A model generated the notes under the pieces. It worked only from the letters and a program-made list of their open reading frames with translations. It did no database searches and was not told the origin of the DNA. A stretch of DNA of 64,000 nt. Source: Agaricus subrufescens (Eukaryota > Basidiomycota > Agaricomycetes > Agaricales > Agaricaceae). The stretch lies in NCBI GenBank assembly GCA_029945375.1, contig CM057057.1:3100001-3164000 (forward strand), written 5' to 3'. Every line of letters begins with the position of its first letter. The first letter of the stretch is position 1. Shown here in pieces: positions 1 through 11,509 of this stretch. The translations under genes and the position numbers were made by a program.

Positions 1-2204
1 ATCTACTCAAGATCGTCAGCGCTGTAGGTATCGAAGGCGATAGTATGTACTCACTCGATTACACAAAATAGATTGGGGATGCTGGGCAAGGCATTCCAGA
101 GAACCTATGCACTGGGTCTTGGCCTTTGGATCCGGAGAAGAGCTACAAAACTGTATAAGCAGCTGTACTTGCTCTTCATTCGGCTCCTAAATTCACTCTC
201 AGATTACAACCGCAAAAGTGAACGGTCAAGACGCGTACCAGGAGCCCCTTCCACACGTTGCCGATACCCCAAAGCACTCCCATAGCCTTCTCCCACATCT
301 CTTTTCTTCGCTCCTGGCCCGGACCAGTCTGCGTACCAACCGCAGCCAATGCAGACCAAACATTGTTCCATATTTTCTGACCACTGGCTACGTCCTCTGA
401 AACATCTTGTCTCTTTGACATGGCTAGTGACAAGAAGACATTGTTGAGACAATCCAACGCATTTATATGAACAGCGCTAAGAGCACTGGTAGTGGGTGGG
501 TGAGGCGACGGGGAAGCCAACGGTGGAAATGATAATGCTGAAGGTTGGATGAGAGCGAGGAGCGGGTTCACCAAGGCTGTGATGAAAGCAGGTACAGGGG
601 TTTTATCGGCGTTCATACCATTGGCCTCGGCCTCATCTGTATCCATTCCACCGTCATCTTGTTCTGCTTCGGTTAAGCATTTGCTTTGTAAGAGATAAGT
701 GAACACACCTTTGTCCGGCTCCTCCTCATCTCCCTCCTCTTCCTCGTCACCTATGGGTGCGAAATCAGGATCGGGTAGCGTCGCACAAGTGCTGGTGAGA
801 ATCTCCAAAGTGAGTTGCAGTGTTCTCAAACGCATTTCGACTTTTTCCAATTCAATTTGGACGGGGGATCGATGGTCACTTTTAGGAGTGTGTTTGAGTG
901 ATAGCTTTTCAATCTGAGGCTCATTGGCTTGAGAAGTGATCAACTCTTGTGCGAGGCTGCAGATTTCGGATATCGAACAGGACGAAACAATAGGTTGGAG
1001 GAGAGGAAAGATAATATCTTTGTCAAGATCTAATTGAGAAACAGTGGTGGGAGGCGGGAGCGGGGAGACGTTTCGCAGAATGCCTAGGAAAAACTATTTG
1101 AGCATCCATAGTCTCGATAATAAAAGAATTTTCCTACCTGCAACAAGGACACTAAGGGTAACCAAGTTGAGATCACTTTTTTTGGATTCATTGTGGAGGT
1201 CATTTTGTGGTTGAATAATGGACATTAAGCAAGAAATGTAAGTCGCGTCGGCTCGAACGTCCGCAATCGCAGAGTTATTGTCGTCTGTCAGGACATAGAG
1301 ACACTGCGCTAGAAGACGATGTCAGGCAACAGGCAGTTGACCGCAAACTATACTTACCTGCAGAGACAACCGGAGTCAGGGGTAGTTTATCACGAGAAGC
1401 CAAAAAGGACATGAGAAAGGGTGTCAAGTGAAGTTCATTGATAGCATTTAAAGCCTTATTCGAAGTTTCTCTATGAATATTAAAAATTGCAGCGATAGCG
1501 GGAATCTGCCAATACTCACGAGAGGCACCATAGGACAGTGATCACATTATCAGCAAATTCGTAGACCAATTTTTGTGCGTTCTCAGGTGCAGCTTTAGGG
1601 TTTGAAAGGTACTGCGAGAGTACGGATGAGATCTGTAACAATTGCGAATAAGTCTACAGACGGCATTTTACAAAATAAGTCCTACCTTTGGCACAAAAGT
1701 TTTGAGTGGTGTGAGGATGTTTTTGTTGTACATTTCAGCGCAGATTTCATATCCCCCATCAATACATAAATTCCTGTTATTCCACTAAGATTCAGTCAGA
1801 CCCAAGAAATGAAGTTCGTACCGTAAGGCACCAATGGCCTCAACTACTACTTCTTCCTCGCTGTCGGTCAATCTTGTTATTAAAGCTCCAACAACATTTT
1901 TCCCCTGAAGCAATCTCCTTGTCGATGGATCATTCTGAATAAGATTAGACACGGCCACACAGGCCCATTTTCGGTCTGTCGCGTCCGCACTCTCCATCTA
2001 GAAGTGCCAAATACATTACAAAGAGGTAAGGGGTACGAAAAATACCACGTCAGAATCAGACTGAACCTTCTGGATTATGGGTAGGACTGCATGGGTTCTT
2101 GTAGAAGATTGGGCAGCGGATGCGAGTCCTTGGGGAAGGTGTGAGTCGGGGACTCGCATTGGATTGTGTCTCCGCATCGACTTTTTCTTCTGCGACTTGC
2201 CCAT
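1..2204 (-). CDS. SYO1: SYO1/symportin-like ARM/HEAT-repeat ribosomal protein import adaptor (3' end outside window)
   Basis: Syo1 is a transport adaptor that carries ribosomal proteins L5 and L11 into the nucleus together. The chosen start at 2204 opens with MGKSQKKK and a basic stretch ending in NPMRVPDSHLP, the typical basic N-terminus of this family. Downstream exons give armadillo-type helices (about 1785-1997: WACVAVSNLIQND, then VVEAIGALR), then exons near 1380-1480 and a long exon ending at 239. That exon contains an acidic loop (DEEEEGDEEEP), as known in Syo1. An intron at 238..151 joins CTCCTG to a further exon (150..55) encoding IGSLECLAQHPQS; its GTGAGT donor at 54 shows the gene runs off the window. 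It is multi-exon with short introns. The assignment rests on the N-terminus, the ARM repeats and the acidic loop. Another ARM-repeat protein is possible but less likely. Confidence 0.82.
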
Positions 2205-2478
2205 GGTTGCAGCGACTCAAAAGTTTGGTTGTTTTTGGATTTCTCGCGCGATTAGATTGCTTGTCCCGAAATTTTATGTCACGTGCACATACACGTCGCA
2301 GCATGCTCGAGTATACGCGAATTATTTTTGCACAACATCCCCGCAGGTAATATGTACTATTCAGTTCCAGTTATGGTAGATAAACATTGTACGAAGTTAC
2401 AAATGCGACGAGTCAAGGAATTGACTGGAAAGCATACATCAAAGTGCAAAAGTTTCGAGAGCAATGAACAAATCAGAA
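2205..2478. other. Intergenic gap between SYO1 start and membrane-protein stop
   Basis: This 274-base stretch holds the upstream region of the SYO1-like gene and the 3' flank of the membrane protein gene. Short plus-strand frames cross it but have no recognisable content. I see no RNA gene or repeat. Confidence 0.5.
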
Positions 2479-4241
2479 TTATGGCTGGTAGCCGGGTAAA
2501 TTACCATCGCTGAGTGGTCGAGAGACAGTGGTTGGCGGACGCTCCTGACTCCTCTCCCTATTCTGTGAGGCATCTGGAGATATAGTACACGGGGCTTCGA
2601 GTGGGTAGCTGTCCTCTTGTAGAGGTGGTGCGGAAGGAAGCATGACTATATCGCCAAGGGCAGGCCTGCCAAGAGCTTCGAAATCGAAAGGTGGTGCAGA
2701 GGGACCCGTTTCAGGATCAATGGAATCTGAGAACTCTTCAAAACTGCCTCGATACGCATAGAATGACGACTCAGCCATCTTGCCCTTGGTTGGAGGAGGG
2801 GGGTATGGAAGTTGTGACGTCGAGTTGGAGGCATCTGTGCCTGAGGCCTCCGGAATTCGTGCGAAATCTTCCAAATCTTCGTCCTCCCAAACGGGGGCAG
2901 ATACTTGATGTGACGATCTTGCAGAACACGCTATCTCTCCGGGAGGGCGCTCTGCCAGATCCGCAAGACGGGCAAGCAGCATTTTGTCATCGGTGGCAAC
3001 GTGAGCAGCCTGGATAGGGAGTCGGGGTGTTTGGGACCCGTGAGATGCAGGAGATTTACCTCCTGATGGGGAAGCACTGGGTGACACATGGGAGAGGTGG
3101 GGAACGGAGAGGGTCATGGAATCGGGGCTGCTATGGTCATCCGGCGCGAGGAGGTCAGATTGGTGAGCGGAAGGGTTGACACGTGTACGTTGTCGGTATG
3201 CAGGCGGAGACGATGTGCTGGGGTCTATGGATAGGGAGATGTGCGGAGTATTTGGGGTTTCCTCGGGTGGGCTGGCGGAGAGGGGAAGGGAAGCGTTGGA
3301 CTCGATGGACGGACGGCGAGAGATGTCAGGAGTAGCAGGTAGTGTCCTCTGGGACAGCGATCTGCCATCGGCAGCAGGACTTTCAAATGAGGGAGAAATA
3401 TGAAGATGGGTTGATGAGGCTCGTAGGTGGGAACGTGGGCTGACAGGACGTCTTCCCCTGCGTTTGCGGGCAGCGTAAAGAGCGTTCTGTCTCCATCTAG
3501 CGGTAGCCCTAGCCCATATTTTCTGTATTTCTTTTGCTTCCTTCCTCACATCGGCTCTGGAATGGGAAGGATGGTCTGTTCGGCTCTTCCTGTGCGTCCT
3601 CATCTCGAGGTCCTTGCGCTTGCGTCTGCGCCGCCGGCTTTTCCGCCAGAAAAGACAGCCAACAATGAAAAGGCTGATAAGGATGGCTAGGACAAGGGAA
3701 AGGGCGAAGATCAAAGCTGTGCGATTTTCGTTCGTGTCTGGACTGGGCTGCCACCCCGCTGGCAGCGTGTCATGCAGCTTGATGGTTCCGGTCAGGTTTG
3801 CGGCATCGAGGTCAGAGAGTTGGTCCGAGCCGAGGGTACCGGTGGGTGTCTGGCACGGCTGCTGGGCAGAGGGGGTGAGAGGGGGAAAGAGGGGGACATA
3901 CCGAGCATATGACCGAGCCATAGAGGGTGTAGGTCTGGACCCGTCTCCAGACGCCGTCGTCTCCGGGCTCGAAATGGAGAGGGAGGGCGCGGGCGCCGCC
4001 GGAGACGGGGGAGCGTCGATGGAGAGAATGGGGCCGGGCGGGGGCCGGGGTGGATGGTGGGGGGGGGGGGGGGGACGGTGTAGATGGACGGGCAGAGGAA
4101 TGGCGGCGGGGGCGGGGGCGGGGCGGGGCTGGCGGCCGCCCGGGAGGAGACGGCGAGGAGCGGGCCGAGGAAGGAGAGGAGGGCGGCAGAGGGCGGAGGG
4201 ATGGTGGGGGGAGCGCGAGGCCTTGGGATTGGCTTGGCCAT
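2479..4241 (-). CDS. Predicted single-pass membrane protein with signal peptide and long cytoplasmic tail; reading frame broken at a C16 tract
   Basis: I do not recognise the family. The best model starts at 4241 with MAKPIPRPR and a hydrophobic signal-like segment (AALLSFLGPLLAVSS). It crosses a run of 16 C (4059-4074 on the plus strand) where the frame must shift by one base. It then reads EPGDDGVWRRVQTYTLYGS to a 40-base intron (3901..3862, GTATGT...CCCAG). The second exon (3861..2479) is open for 460 codons: a CQTPTGTLG segment, one membrane span (TALIFALSLVLAILISLF), a basic stop-transfer cluster (RKSRRRRRKRK), then a long Ser/Pro-rich tail. With one C removed, exon 1 is exactly 113 codons and the total is 573 residues. 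GC-rich third positions support this frame. The extracellular domain plus tail layout suggests a surface sensor or adhesin-like protein, but that is inference. Confidence 0.62.
4059..4074. repeat. G16/C16 homopolymer inside a coding exon
   Basis: Sixteen consecutive G on the plus strand, inside the first exon of the membrane protein gene. The signal-peptide frame upstream and the coding frame downstream differ by one base across this tract. The tract is either one base too long here through a sequencing error or a real length variant. Confidence 0.9.
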
Positions 4242-4704
4242 GTGCAAGAGAGCAGGGGGGCAAGCGCAGATGCCAAGCCAGAGGGTGACCCGTGACCAGT
4301 TCGCACGGCCACTGGGCGGGGGAGACGGACGGACGAGAGTGTGGTCAATGTCCAAGGGGACGGGTGGTCAGAGCTTACATAGCCCGTAGCAGTCCTCCTC
4401 TCGATGACAAACCCCGACTAGCGTGCCTAAGAATATCTACCACAAACCCACGAGCTCTTCCGCCGTTCCTCTTCTCGCACACGCGCTGCCTCCCATAGCA
4501 CCTCCTCTTCCTTTTCCACTCCTCGCCACACTACCTCTTCCCCGCCCGCCTCATACACGACCTTGTATGTCCGCACGTCAACCCGGATCTTCATCGTGCT
4601 TTCCCGATTCGCCTCCTGTTTCCCTTCCCCTGCACGTCCGTTCCTAAAAATATCCCATATCTATTGTCAATCACCTGTTCTGGTCCTAATAGCACGGATG
4701 CCTC
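4242..4704. other. Intergenic gap, pyrimidine-rich on plus strand
   Basis: The upstream region of the membrane protein gene (minus) and the 3' flank of SIN3 (minus). It is CT-rich on the plus strand between about 4440 and 4630. No gene or structured RNA is apparent. Confidence 0.5.
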
Positions 4705-7700
4705 TTACCGTCGCAGAAACACCGGACTCCCCCCTGCCCTGGTCGCCGGCACCCATTCCGTGGGTGTCTTCATTACAAACGTATTCACATAGTCTCTCCA
4801 TCGTTCCGTCCGCGAACTCCTGTTCTCCGTGCTGGGGTCTTCTGGTCCCAAAAGACTAATCTGCATGCTTTTCTTTTCGCGGACCTGCCCGATCCAGATC
4901 GTTCATGGGCATTCATCCACACTAATTTAGCACTTACCCATTGCAACTTGTACAAATTCTCATCTTGCCCGACATGCTGTTCTGCTTCTCGCCGATACCT
5001 CACAATGTCCTGTCTGCTGACCATCTCCGATGCCTGCGCAGCCTGCAGCAATGACCACAGCTCACGGCACTTGCTATCAGACCAAATCGTTTGAACCTGC
5101 TCCATTTGTTCAGCAACAATTTCACTCCACATGGGCCAAGTCGCCTAACCTGTTTTATTAATGCCATCATTAGTTTGTCTAGCGTGAAAAGCAGATATGC
5201 CTAAAAATAGACGCTATTTTCAGCAACCACAGCCCAATGTTCTTATCCCGATACGCACCTTGTTTCCAAAAAACCACCTCATATGTTCCTCAAATGTCGC
5301 CTGGTCCAGGTCGTTGTCGAACAGTTTGTCACATGCATGGATCAGGTACAAGTACACCACATTTGCGTTCTCTGCAGTGCCACGTTCCCCTAAAATCTCC
5401 ATCGTCTGGGAAAGTACCACCGCTGGTCCATTAGGGTCGTCCAATCCTAGTTCCACAGCCACACGGTTTGCGAGCAGCGAAGCGTGCTTTTCCTCGGCCA
5501 GCTCCTGTCCGATCTCCTTGCACATGGACAACCTAGAATAGAGCACCTATTCATGCATTAGCTTACTTAGAGAACAAAGAGCAATCATAAACCATGTACC
5601 TGTAATAGCCGTACCAGAGTGTAGAACGTCGTATTTGTGAAGAACGGCCGCTCTGCCATCGCACTATTATTGACCCCTTCCACGGTTGCCTTCGCCTCCT
5701 TAATCCAGATATCGTAAACTCCACTCTCGAATCCAACTCGTGGAGGCGCCGGAGAACGTTCTGACATTGGAGTAGCTGCCCGAGATCCAATATTAGACCC
5801 AGATACTTTTCGATTCCCCTTCTCTCGTTCTCTTTCGATTTCTTTTTCTCTCGCCATCTTCAACAACTTCCGCCGTAAATCATTCGCAGGCACTCCACTA
5901 GTCTGCATTGAATTGGAATGCGTGCTCCCAACAGAACGTCGACCACTTCGTTCGGCGTCATGCATCACATCTTCTTCATTTCCTCCATCAAAAGGTCCCC
6001 ACGCCGCATTGAACTCTGATGCAGGGTACATGCAGAGCAGGGGAATGAAAGTCCGCAGGAATTTCTCCACGCTTCGACGTTCCTGAGGGCTATAGTGCGC
6101 TTGGGAGTGGTCCAAGAAAGAGCAAATCATCTTGAGTGCATCTATCATCACATTCATATCATTGAACGAGTACTCCAGTTGATGCCCAACCGATCCATGC
6201 GAAAATGCCTTCTTTCCCTCTCGTTCCCATGTTGCGAGTTGTTGCCCTTTGATAGACTCGATGTCTGTCACGAAATATTTAGCTGTGATGTTCTTTTTGT
6301 CGTTCTGTTTGAAAGTAATCCCCTGATGGTCGAGCGACTTGTAAAAATTCTTCGAGTCCACTTCCCTCCACGTACGTGAGAACTCGCGCTGCAATCTTCG
6401 CCATTCCTCGTCCTTCGCTTTCAATCGGTTAAAAACAACAGGTACAGCTACCGCTGGACATTCCTGTAGATTTTGCCAAATTTCACCAATATTCTCCTTC
6501 CCGTATATCCGTTTAATGGTCCTCTGGTAGATGGCTCTACAGGTTCCCCCGAGGTCGGGTTTGAGCTTGAAATTGGCACGCTCCTCGTTGCTCATTTCCT
6601 CTATTCGATCATTTATGGGCTCGAGCACCGCAATCGTTTTGGCAAGCCCTTCAATTACGACATGATACTCATGTCTTTCTTCTTCGCTCTTGTGTAGGGC
6701 CTCTTCAAACGAATTCTTCTTGTGCGTCATGAAACCAGCTTCTTCTGATGCCCATGTTGGATGGGAGACCCATTCATCGTTGAGAACAGAACGGCAGAGC
6801 TGATCACGACCAGAACATGCAAGTCGGATCTCCTACATGTGATTTTAGCAAAGCATTTTTGCATTCCGACAACCTTGTACTACGCACGCTATCAGGGAGC
6901 TTTCTATAACTCGGCCCTTCACCATCATCCACGGGCAATGCAAGCAGCGCCTCTGGGGGGCCAGTTCGAATGCTACCCGGAGGCCCACCCTCGACATTTT
7001 CTACCTTGTCGTCCCAACCTACCAGACCTTTGAACTCTGTCATCAGATCACCATCCCCCAGAAATACCTTTGTTCGCTCCACGAGGGTCCTGAGGTCAAT
7101 TATTTCCCTGGAAAATAAGCTTAGGAGCTTCAAAAACTCTTCGTAGACCTCTCGATTTTCCAATGATTTCTTCGCGCGATCAAAAAATAGCAGTTTATCG
7201 GCCGAAGTGGTTCCACTTGGGCTACGCACTTGAGTGGAGGGCGGAAGAGAAGGGTGCATGGACATTGGATGCGATTGGGCTGTAGTATGATAGATAGGGG
7301 CAGAGGAAGGTTGGGGGGATTGAGGTGCCAGATAGGGAGAATAAGATGGAGAACCGGGATCGGTGGTGTGATGAAGTTTCGCCTTCTTCGCCTATATAGA
7401 CGCGTTTTCAGTACTGACCGAAATAAATAGAATAGAAAACGCACCCTGAGTGGCAGAGGCTTGCCAGGTGGGACAGGTGTAGGTTCTCTGTCCATGCCAC
7501 GTTTTTTCCGCCTGACGGATTGAGTTTTCTTCCCTGGTGCTACGGCCGGACTTGACGATATGTTATCAGATGGAATCCATGGGGAGGCTGCGCTACCGCT
7601 TGGCTGGGGTAAAATGACGATCCCATTTGTCGGACCGCCCACTTCTCCCAAGAATACCCTAAACTCAGCTAAGAGTTCGGGTGCATCCTTGAATAAGTGT

Positions 7701-8887
7701 TGAACCTGAAGAGATACTTGAGCCTGTAGAGCTGGCGTCCTGCGCAAATATTCATAAGATCATGCCAAAAAAGAAGAAGACAGACGTACGTGTCCTTCTT
7801 GTAAGCCTGCAAAATATCCAAAAACTGTTTGTAGGTCTCCGGGTCGTCGCTATATCGCATTTTGATTTTGTTCAAGTATTGTATGGCGAGATTGAATTGG
7901 CCGTTGCCGTCCTTGTCCACTTGTGCAGAAGAAGGATTTGTGGGAGGCGGAGCCTGGCGGCCATGCAAGTTACCAAGGAACGACGCGGCAGCAGCTACTT
8001 GATTGCTCTGCTGTAAAGATTGGCTTGCTGAATATGTAGGAGGAATTGTACTAGGGTCAAACGGGACTTGACCATGAGGGCTTATGTGGTACGCGGCCGG
8101 GGTATGTGAGCGGGAAGCTGAGCCGCCAGGAATATTGGCAGTGGGTGCGGGCGGAGGAGCAGACGGAGGGTAAAGAAGAGGATTTCCATGGCCTGGTGGA
8201 GGAATAGCCTGGGGATCTCTCGGTGGGCGAGGGGAGACGACGACGCCGTTGGTGGTTTTCGTCGTTGTTCCCTGAGGTGTTGTCACAGTAATTGTGTTTG
8301 GGTCAGAGGGATCGCCAGAGACCTCGATCCGATAGCCAACGGGAAGGAAAGTGTTAAAGCCTTGGATAAGGTATGGATTTCCGTTGAACAATTTCGAAAC
8401 GCGGTCAATGACGCCTGGAGTGTCAATGCTAGACAGGAAAAAAAGTTGGGCGATAGCTAAGGGACAGGTTGGTCAATGCTCACTTCTGGCTCTTGAAGTC
8501 CTTCATTATATCAAGGAACTGGTTGTAAACCTCCGGTCTCTCTGCGAACTGGATCTTGACGGCGTCGAGATAACCGAGCGCGTCAGTGACATTGAGGGGC
8601 CGGCCCGCCTCCGCGGCCAGAGGCTCAGTCTGCGGGAGCGGGGAGCCAGGCTTGGAGGTGTGTGATTTCATCTCGGCGAGAAGAGCGGGATCGAGAGGGA
8701 GGATGGCGAGGGCCTGGGGGATAGAGAAGGGAAGCGGAGTAGGGGTCGGATGGAATAGTGCCAATGAAGCGCCGTCGTGTGTTCCCAAGGCCAAAATAGA
8801 TTTCGCCTCCGTGCAGGGCTTGTTCTCATCCTCCCGCGCACTGACTCCCAACAGCCCCTCGGAGTCTGTTGGAGCTTGTTCTGCCAT
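4705..8887 (-). CDS. SIN3: SIN3-type transcriptional corepressor scaffold
   Basis: Sin3 is the nuclear scaffold of the Rpd3/HDAC complex; its PAH domains bind transcription factors and its central HID binds the deacetylase. The start at 8887 ([10 protein letters not shown]) leads to PAH1 at about residues 93-133 ([23 protein letters not shown]). PAH2 lies near 7780-8400 ([36 protein letters not shown]). PAH3 lies near 7050-7210 ([26 protein letters not shown]). The Sin3 HDAC-interaction domain follows (CTRLSEC-like turn at about 6880; [19 protein letters not shown] at 6730). The C-terminal exons ([23 protein letters not shown]) end in [14 protein letters not shown] and a TAA at 4705, which needs a final intron after YKLQW. 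Pro/Ser-rich linkers separate the PAH domains, as in fungal homologues. About ten short introns are inferred; the exact borders of some are not resolved. Confidence 0.95.
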
Positions 8888-9011
8888 GCTCGGTGTGGCC
8901 TACACTGTCGTCGGTGGTCAATCTTGAATTTCACCTCCGGTCCGCAAAACAAAGCCGGTGTTTCCTTTAAATGCCGTGGGAATTTGTGTGTACATAACGC
9001 GCTCAGATAAG

Positions 9012-9040
9012 ATAATATAATATAATATAATATAATATAT
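9012..9040. repeat. TATAA pentanucleotide microsatellite
   Basis: About six uninterrupted copies of a TATAA unit, ending in a short TATA dinucleotide run. It lies about 125 bases upstream of the SIN3 start codon, so it may sit in or near that promoter. No function can be read from it. Confidence 0.85.
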
Positions 9041-9058
9041 AAGATAGCCTCCTAACTA

Positions 9059-9400
9059 TTGAAAATAGTCTGCAGAATTGCGAGATGTCGTGAAGTGAGC
9101 CCGCTCATTCCTGCCTACGATACTAAACCCGCTTGCCCTACGTGTCTGGAAAATCCGTTCAGGATTTCAGACAGCCTAATGGAGAATACACCAAGTCGGA
9201 AGGATTTGAGTTTCCCGACACTGGGCCGTTCAACGATCGCTGGTGCCCGTTTTGTAGGAATACCGGGAAGTTCAAGTGTGACGGTTGGTCTGTATGGTGA
9301 ACTTCAGCGGTTGTGAAGAGGGTGGCAAAGATTGGAGACATACAGAGTAAACTCACTGTTCCCCAAGTTAATGGACGACATGGATGAAGAAAGATATGGC
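9059..9400 (+). pseudogene. Possible zinc-ribbon gene fragment, unresolved or decayed
   Basis: Two overlapping plus-strand frames look like pieces of one cysteine-rich protein. The frame from 9059 carries a CPTC pair (TKPACPTCLENPF). The frame open from 9127 to 9300 continues with GFEFPDTGPFNDRW, a CPFC pair and GKFKCDG. A third stretch at about 9306-9380 reads VAKIGDIQSKLTVPQ. I could not join them with normal introns: the implied introns would be under 30 bases or need a frameshift. CxxC pairs with a downstream cysteine suggest a zinc ribbon, by analogy only. It may be a real gene with unusual splicing or a relic; no start codon is convincing. Confidence 0.3.
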
Positions 9401-9800
9401 ATGTTTTTGGGTCACCGTCACCACTGACTCTTTTACATGCAGCACATCCCAGATCTGCGCTGAACACAAAACCGATCAACTTGACTTCATTTCAAATTAT
9501 TTCTCCGACTGTATATGTGTTTCATTAGAGCCTCCTTAGCAATACTCAATATGATTTAGGGGTGCTCAAGATAAATCCATCGGAGGATCTCAGATCATGA
9601 TCAACTATACACGCAAGTAAAGTAAAAAAAACCGCGAGGTTATTAAGTTATGTGTATGGATTTAGTAAGTCAACTACCGTGTATATAGTGTTCTGTTCCC
9701 GACATTCAGTTCCTTTCTCTATAGTCAGTCTCCAGATTAAGCATTGCGTTGATAAAGTCTAATCGTCAACTCCCTCGCGGTAGAACCGGGTAAGGGTGAT

Positions 9801-10874
9801 CTAAACTCTATGGCCGAGAGGGGACGGATATCCAATCTCTTCAGGAGGGAGTGTCCTACTGCGTTTGAATTTATTTTCCAGCTCCAACCCTCGAGGATCT
9901 GGAGACACAGGCAAAGGGACACAATATGGTTCACTGTAAGGCTGAGTCCTTAGTGTGTTCGATCGCTTTTTGGTCATGTTCGGAAACGAAGAGAAGAATT
10001 TCAAAGGAGGGGCTATGCTCCCGTTTCAATCGGGTACTCTGACGCAGACGAAACGGCAACTTACATGGGGAAGTAACAGGATCGGCGTCATGCCTCGTTA
10101 GCTTCTTGCAGCCTTTTTTGGGTAGACTGCCTAGTCTTTTCTCTTTTCGTTTCAATTCGAATATGGACGACTTTTTCTCCGAAAGACTGGCCAGCTGAGG
10201 TGATGATGCACAACGATGAAACCCCGAATTATCATCCCAGGAGGTTTCAAGTTTGAGCAGGGTAGGCGTAGCTCCGACGGGTAAACCCTCAGAGGACAAA
10301 GGCCGAGGAGGTAGAGGTTGGTGGCTGATAGTTGCACTACGGCGTTTTGAAATCTGCTTTTCACCAGCATCACTACTGGCACTGGGATAAAGGGTTATAG
10401 TCGGTGCTTTGATGCTTGTGTTATCGATGCGGTCAACATGATTGACGGTAATGACAGGGGCGACCAAAACGAGGGAATTCTCGGAACAGAAAGAGTCCAA
10501 TGAAGTAGCATGTCGGAGCCGCGGCTCATCGGTTATCAACCTTCCGTGGATGCTGGCCGATAAGTCGGAACCACGTCCTTCAAGCCTCGAGTTCCTCAAA
10601 GACAGCTCCTTAGCACGACGACTGCGTCGAAGGTCTGGTTCTTGTGCCACGACAGTCGTATCTGAGCCCACGGAAGGCCTTAGAGCCGTGCGCCTTATCG
10701 GTGGGAGAAATAGGGGGCGCATTGTTGCTCCAAGAATGTAAGTGATGATACTCTAGGATATTATGAATGCATGGTGGTTGGCATGAATTGTGAAAGACAT
10801 ACCAGTCCATAGCCAAGGGCTCCATAAATAAAGCCAGCTATCCCAATAGCATAACCACGTAGCTGTGGGCCCAT
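9801..10874 (-). CDS. Small N-terminally anchored membrane protein, function unknown
   Basis: I do not recognise this protein. The model has three exons and closes to 323 residues: 10874..10803, 10752..10065 and 10012..9801. Introns are 10802..10753 (GTATGT...CCTAG) and 10064..10013 (GTAAGT...CATAG). The N-terminus (MGPQLRG then YAIGIAGFIYGALGYGL and SIITYILGA) is a strongly hydrophobic stretch of about 28 residues formed across the first splice. The rest is polar, rich in Ser, Arg and Lys, with dibasic runs (LRRSRRAKE; KKGCKKL) and no recognised domain. The final exon was preferred over straight read-through (which stops at 9931) because it gives a longer protein-like sequence and consensus splice sites. 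It is divergent from the PalI/Rim9 gene. A tail facing cytosol or nucleus is inference. Confidence 0.6.
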
Positions 10875-11509
10875 GGCCACCGGAGTGAGAGTAACGAATT
10901 AATAAGGAGGGAAGGATAGCGACCACAGCCCTGTGCGTTTCACGGATAGATTGCTGCGTGGCTATATTAAGGGGCTGCGTTCATATGGATCCAGGTATGA
11001 ATTTCGGAACTTGCACCCACAAAACGTCGTCGATGTGGTTGGATGGAATGCTGAATTTGACTGAGCTACTTGTACGTACCCATGTCAGGGTCAGACCTAC
11101 CATACAACCTAATGGCCTAGGGCTGATTCTAATCCTCACATCGAGAGCATTGTTTTAGAGCCTACGACGGTGGTAAATGCACAAGATAGATGAAAGCTTT
11201 GTGAAGGCCCGTATGAGATTGATCTGGCTGCGCAACGGCACCGCCGAGTAGGAATGGCAACGTCAGGGTAAGTTGGCAACATTGTTTGCACGCAGCCGCA
11301 GTCTCGAACAGAGAGAAGATGAGGGTCACCAGTTCAGTAGGACCATGCGCAGCGACACAGGACGGGCCTGTACTCCGAGCTGGGGTGAGGCAGAGATAAG
11401 TTCACGGGCGGCACAGCAAAGAGCGGGCACTGAGGCAGTGCCTGCCCAAAGAATGTAGTAACTCCACAATCACCAAAGCTTCACTTCTTTTCTCCCTTCA
11501 CCTCAGACC
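10875..11509. promoter_or_regulatory. Shared upstream region of two divergent membrane-protein genes
   Basis: A 635-base region between the start codons of the minus-strand membrane protein and the plus-strand PalI/Rim9-like gene. A pyrimidine-rich stretch (CTTCACTTCTTTTCTCCC) lies just before the 11510 start, which is common at fungal transcription starts. No coding frame is convincing. Confidence 0.45.

Larger units (their letters stand above)
8888..9800. other. Gap between SIN3 start and the next minus-strand gene
   Basis: It holds the SIN3 upstream region, an AT-rich pentanucleotide repeat (9012-9040), a protein-like relic on the plus strand (9059-9400, listed separately) and the 3' flank of the gene ending at 9801. 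From about 9480 to 9720 I see only AT-rich sequence. Confidence 0.5.

Noticed and set aside
3614..4288. Plus-strand open frame of 224 codons rich in Gly, Arg
   Set aside because: It lies opposite the membrane-protein gene in a GC-rich, G-run region and reads as low-complexity repeats, so it is a shadow.
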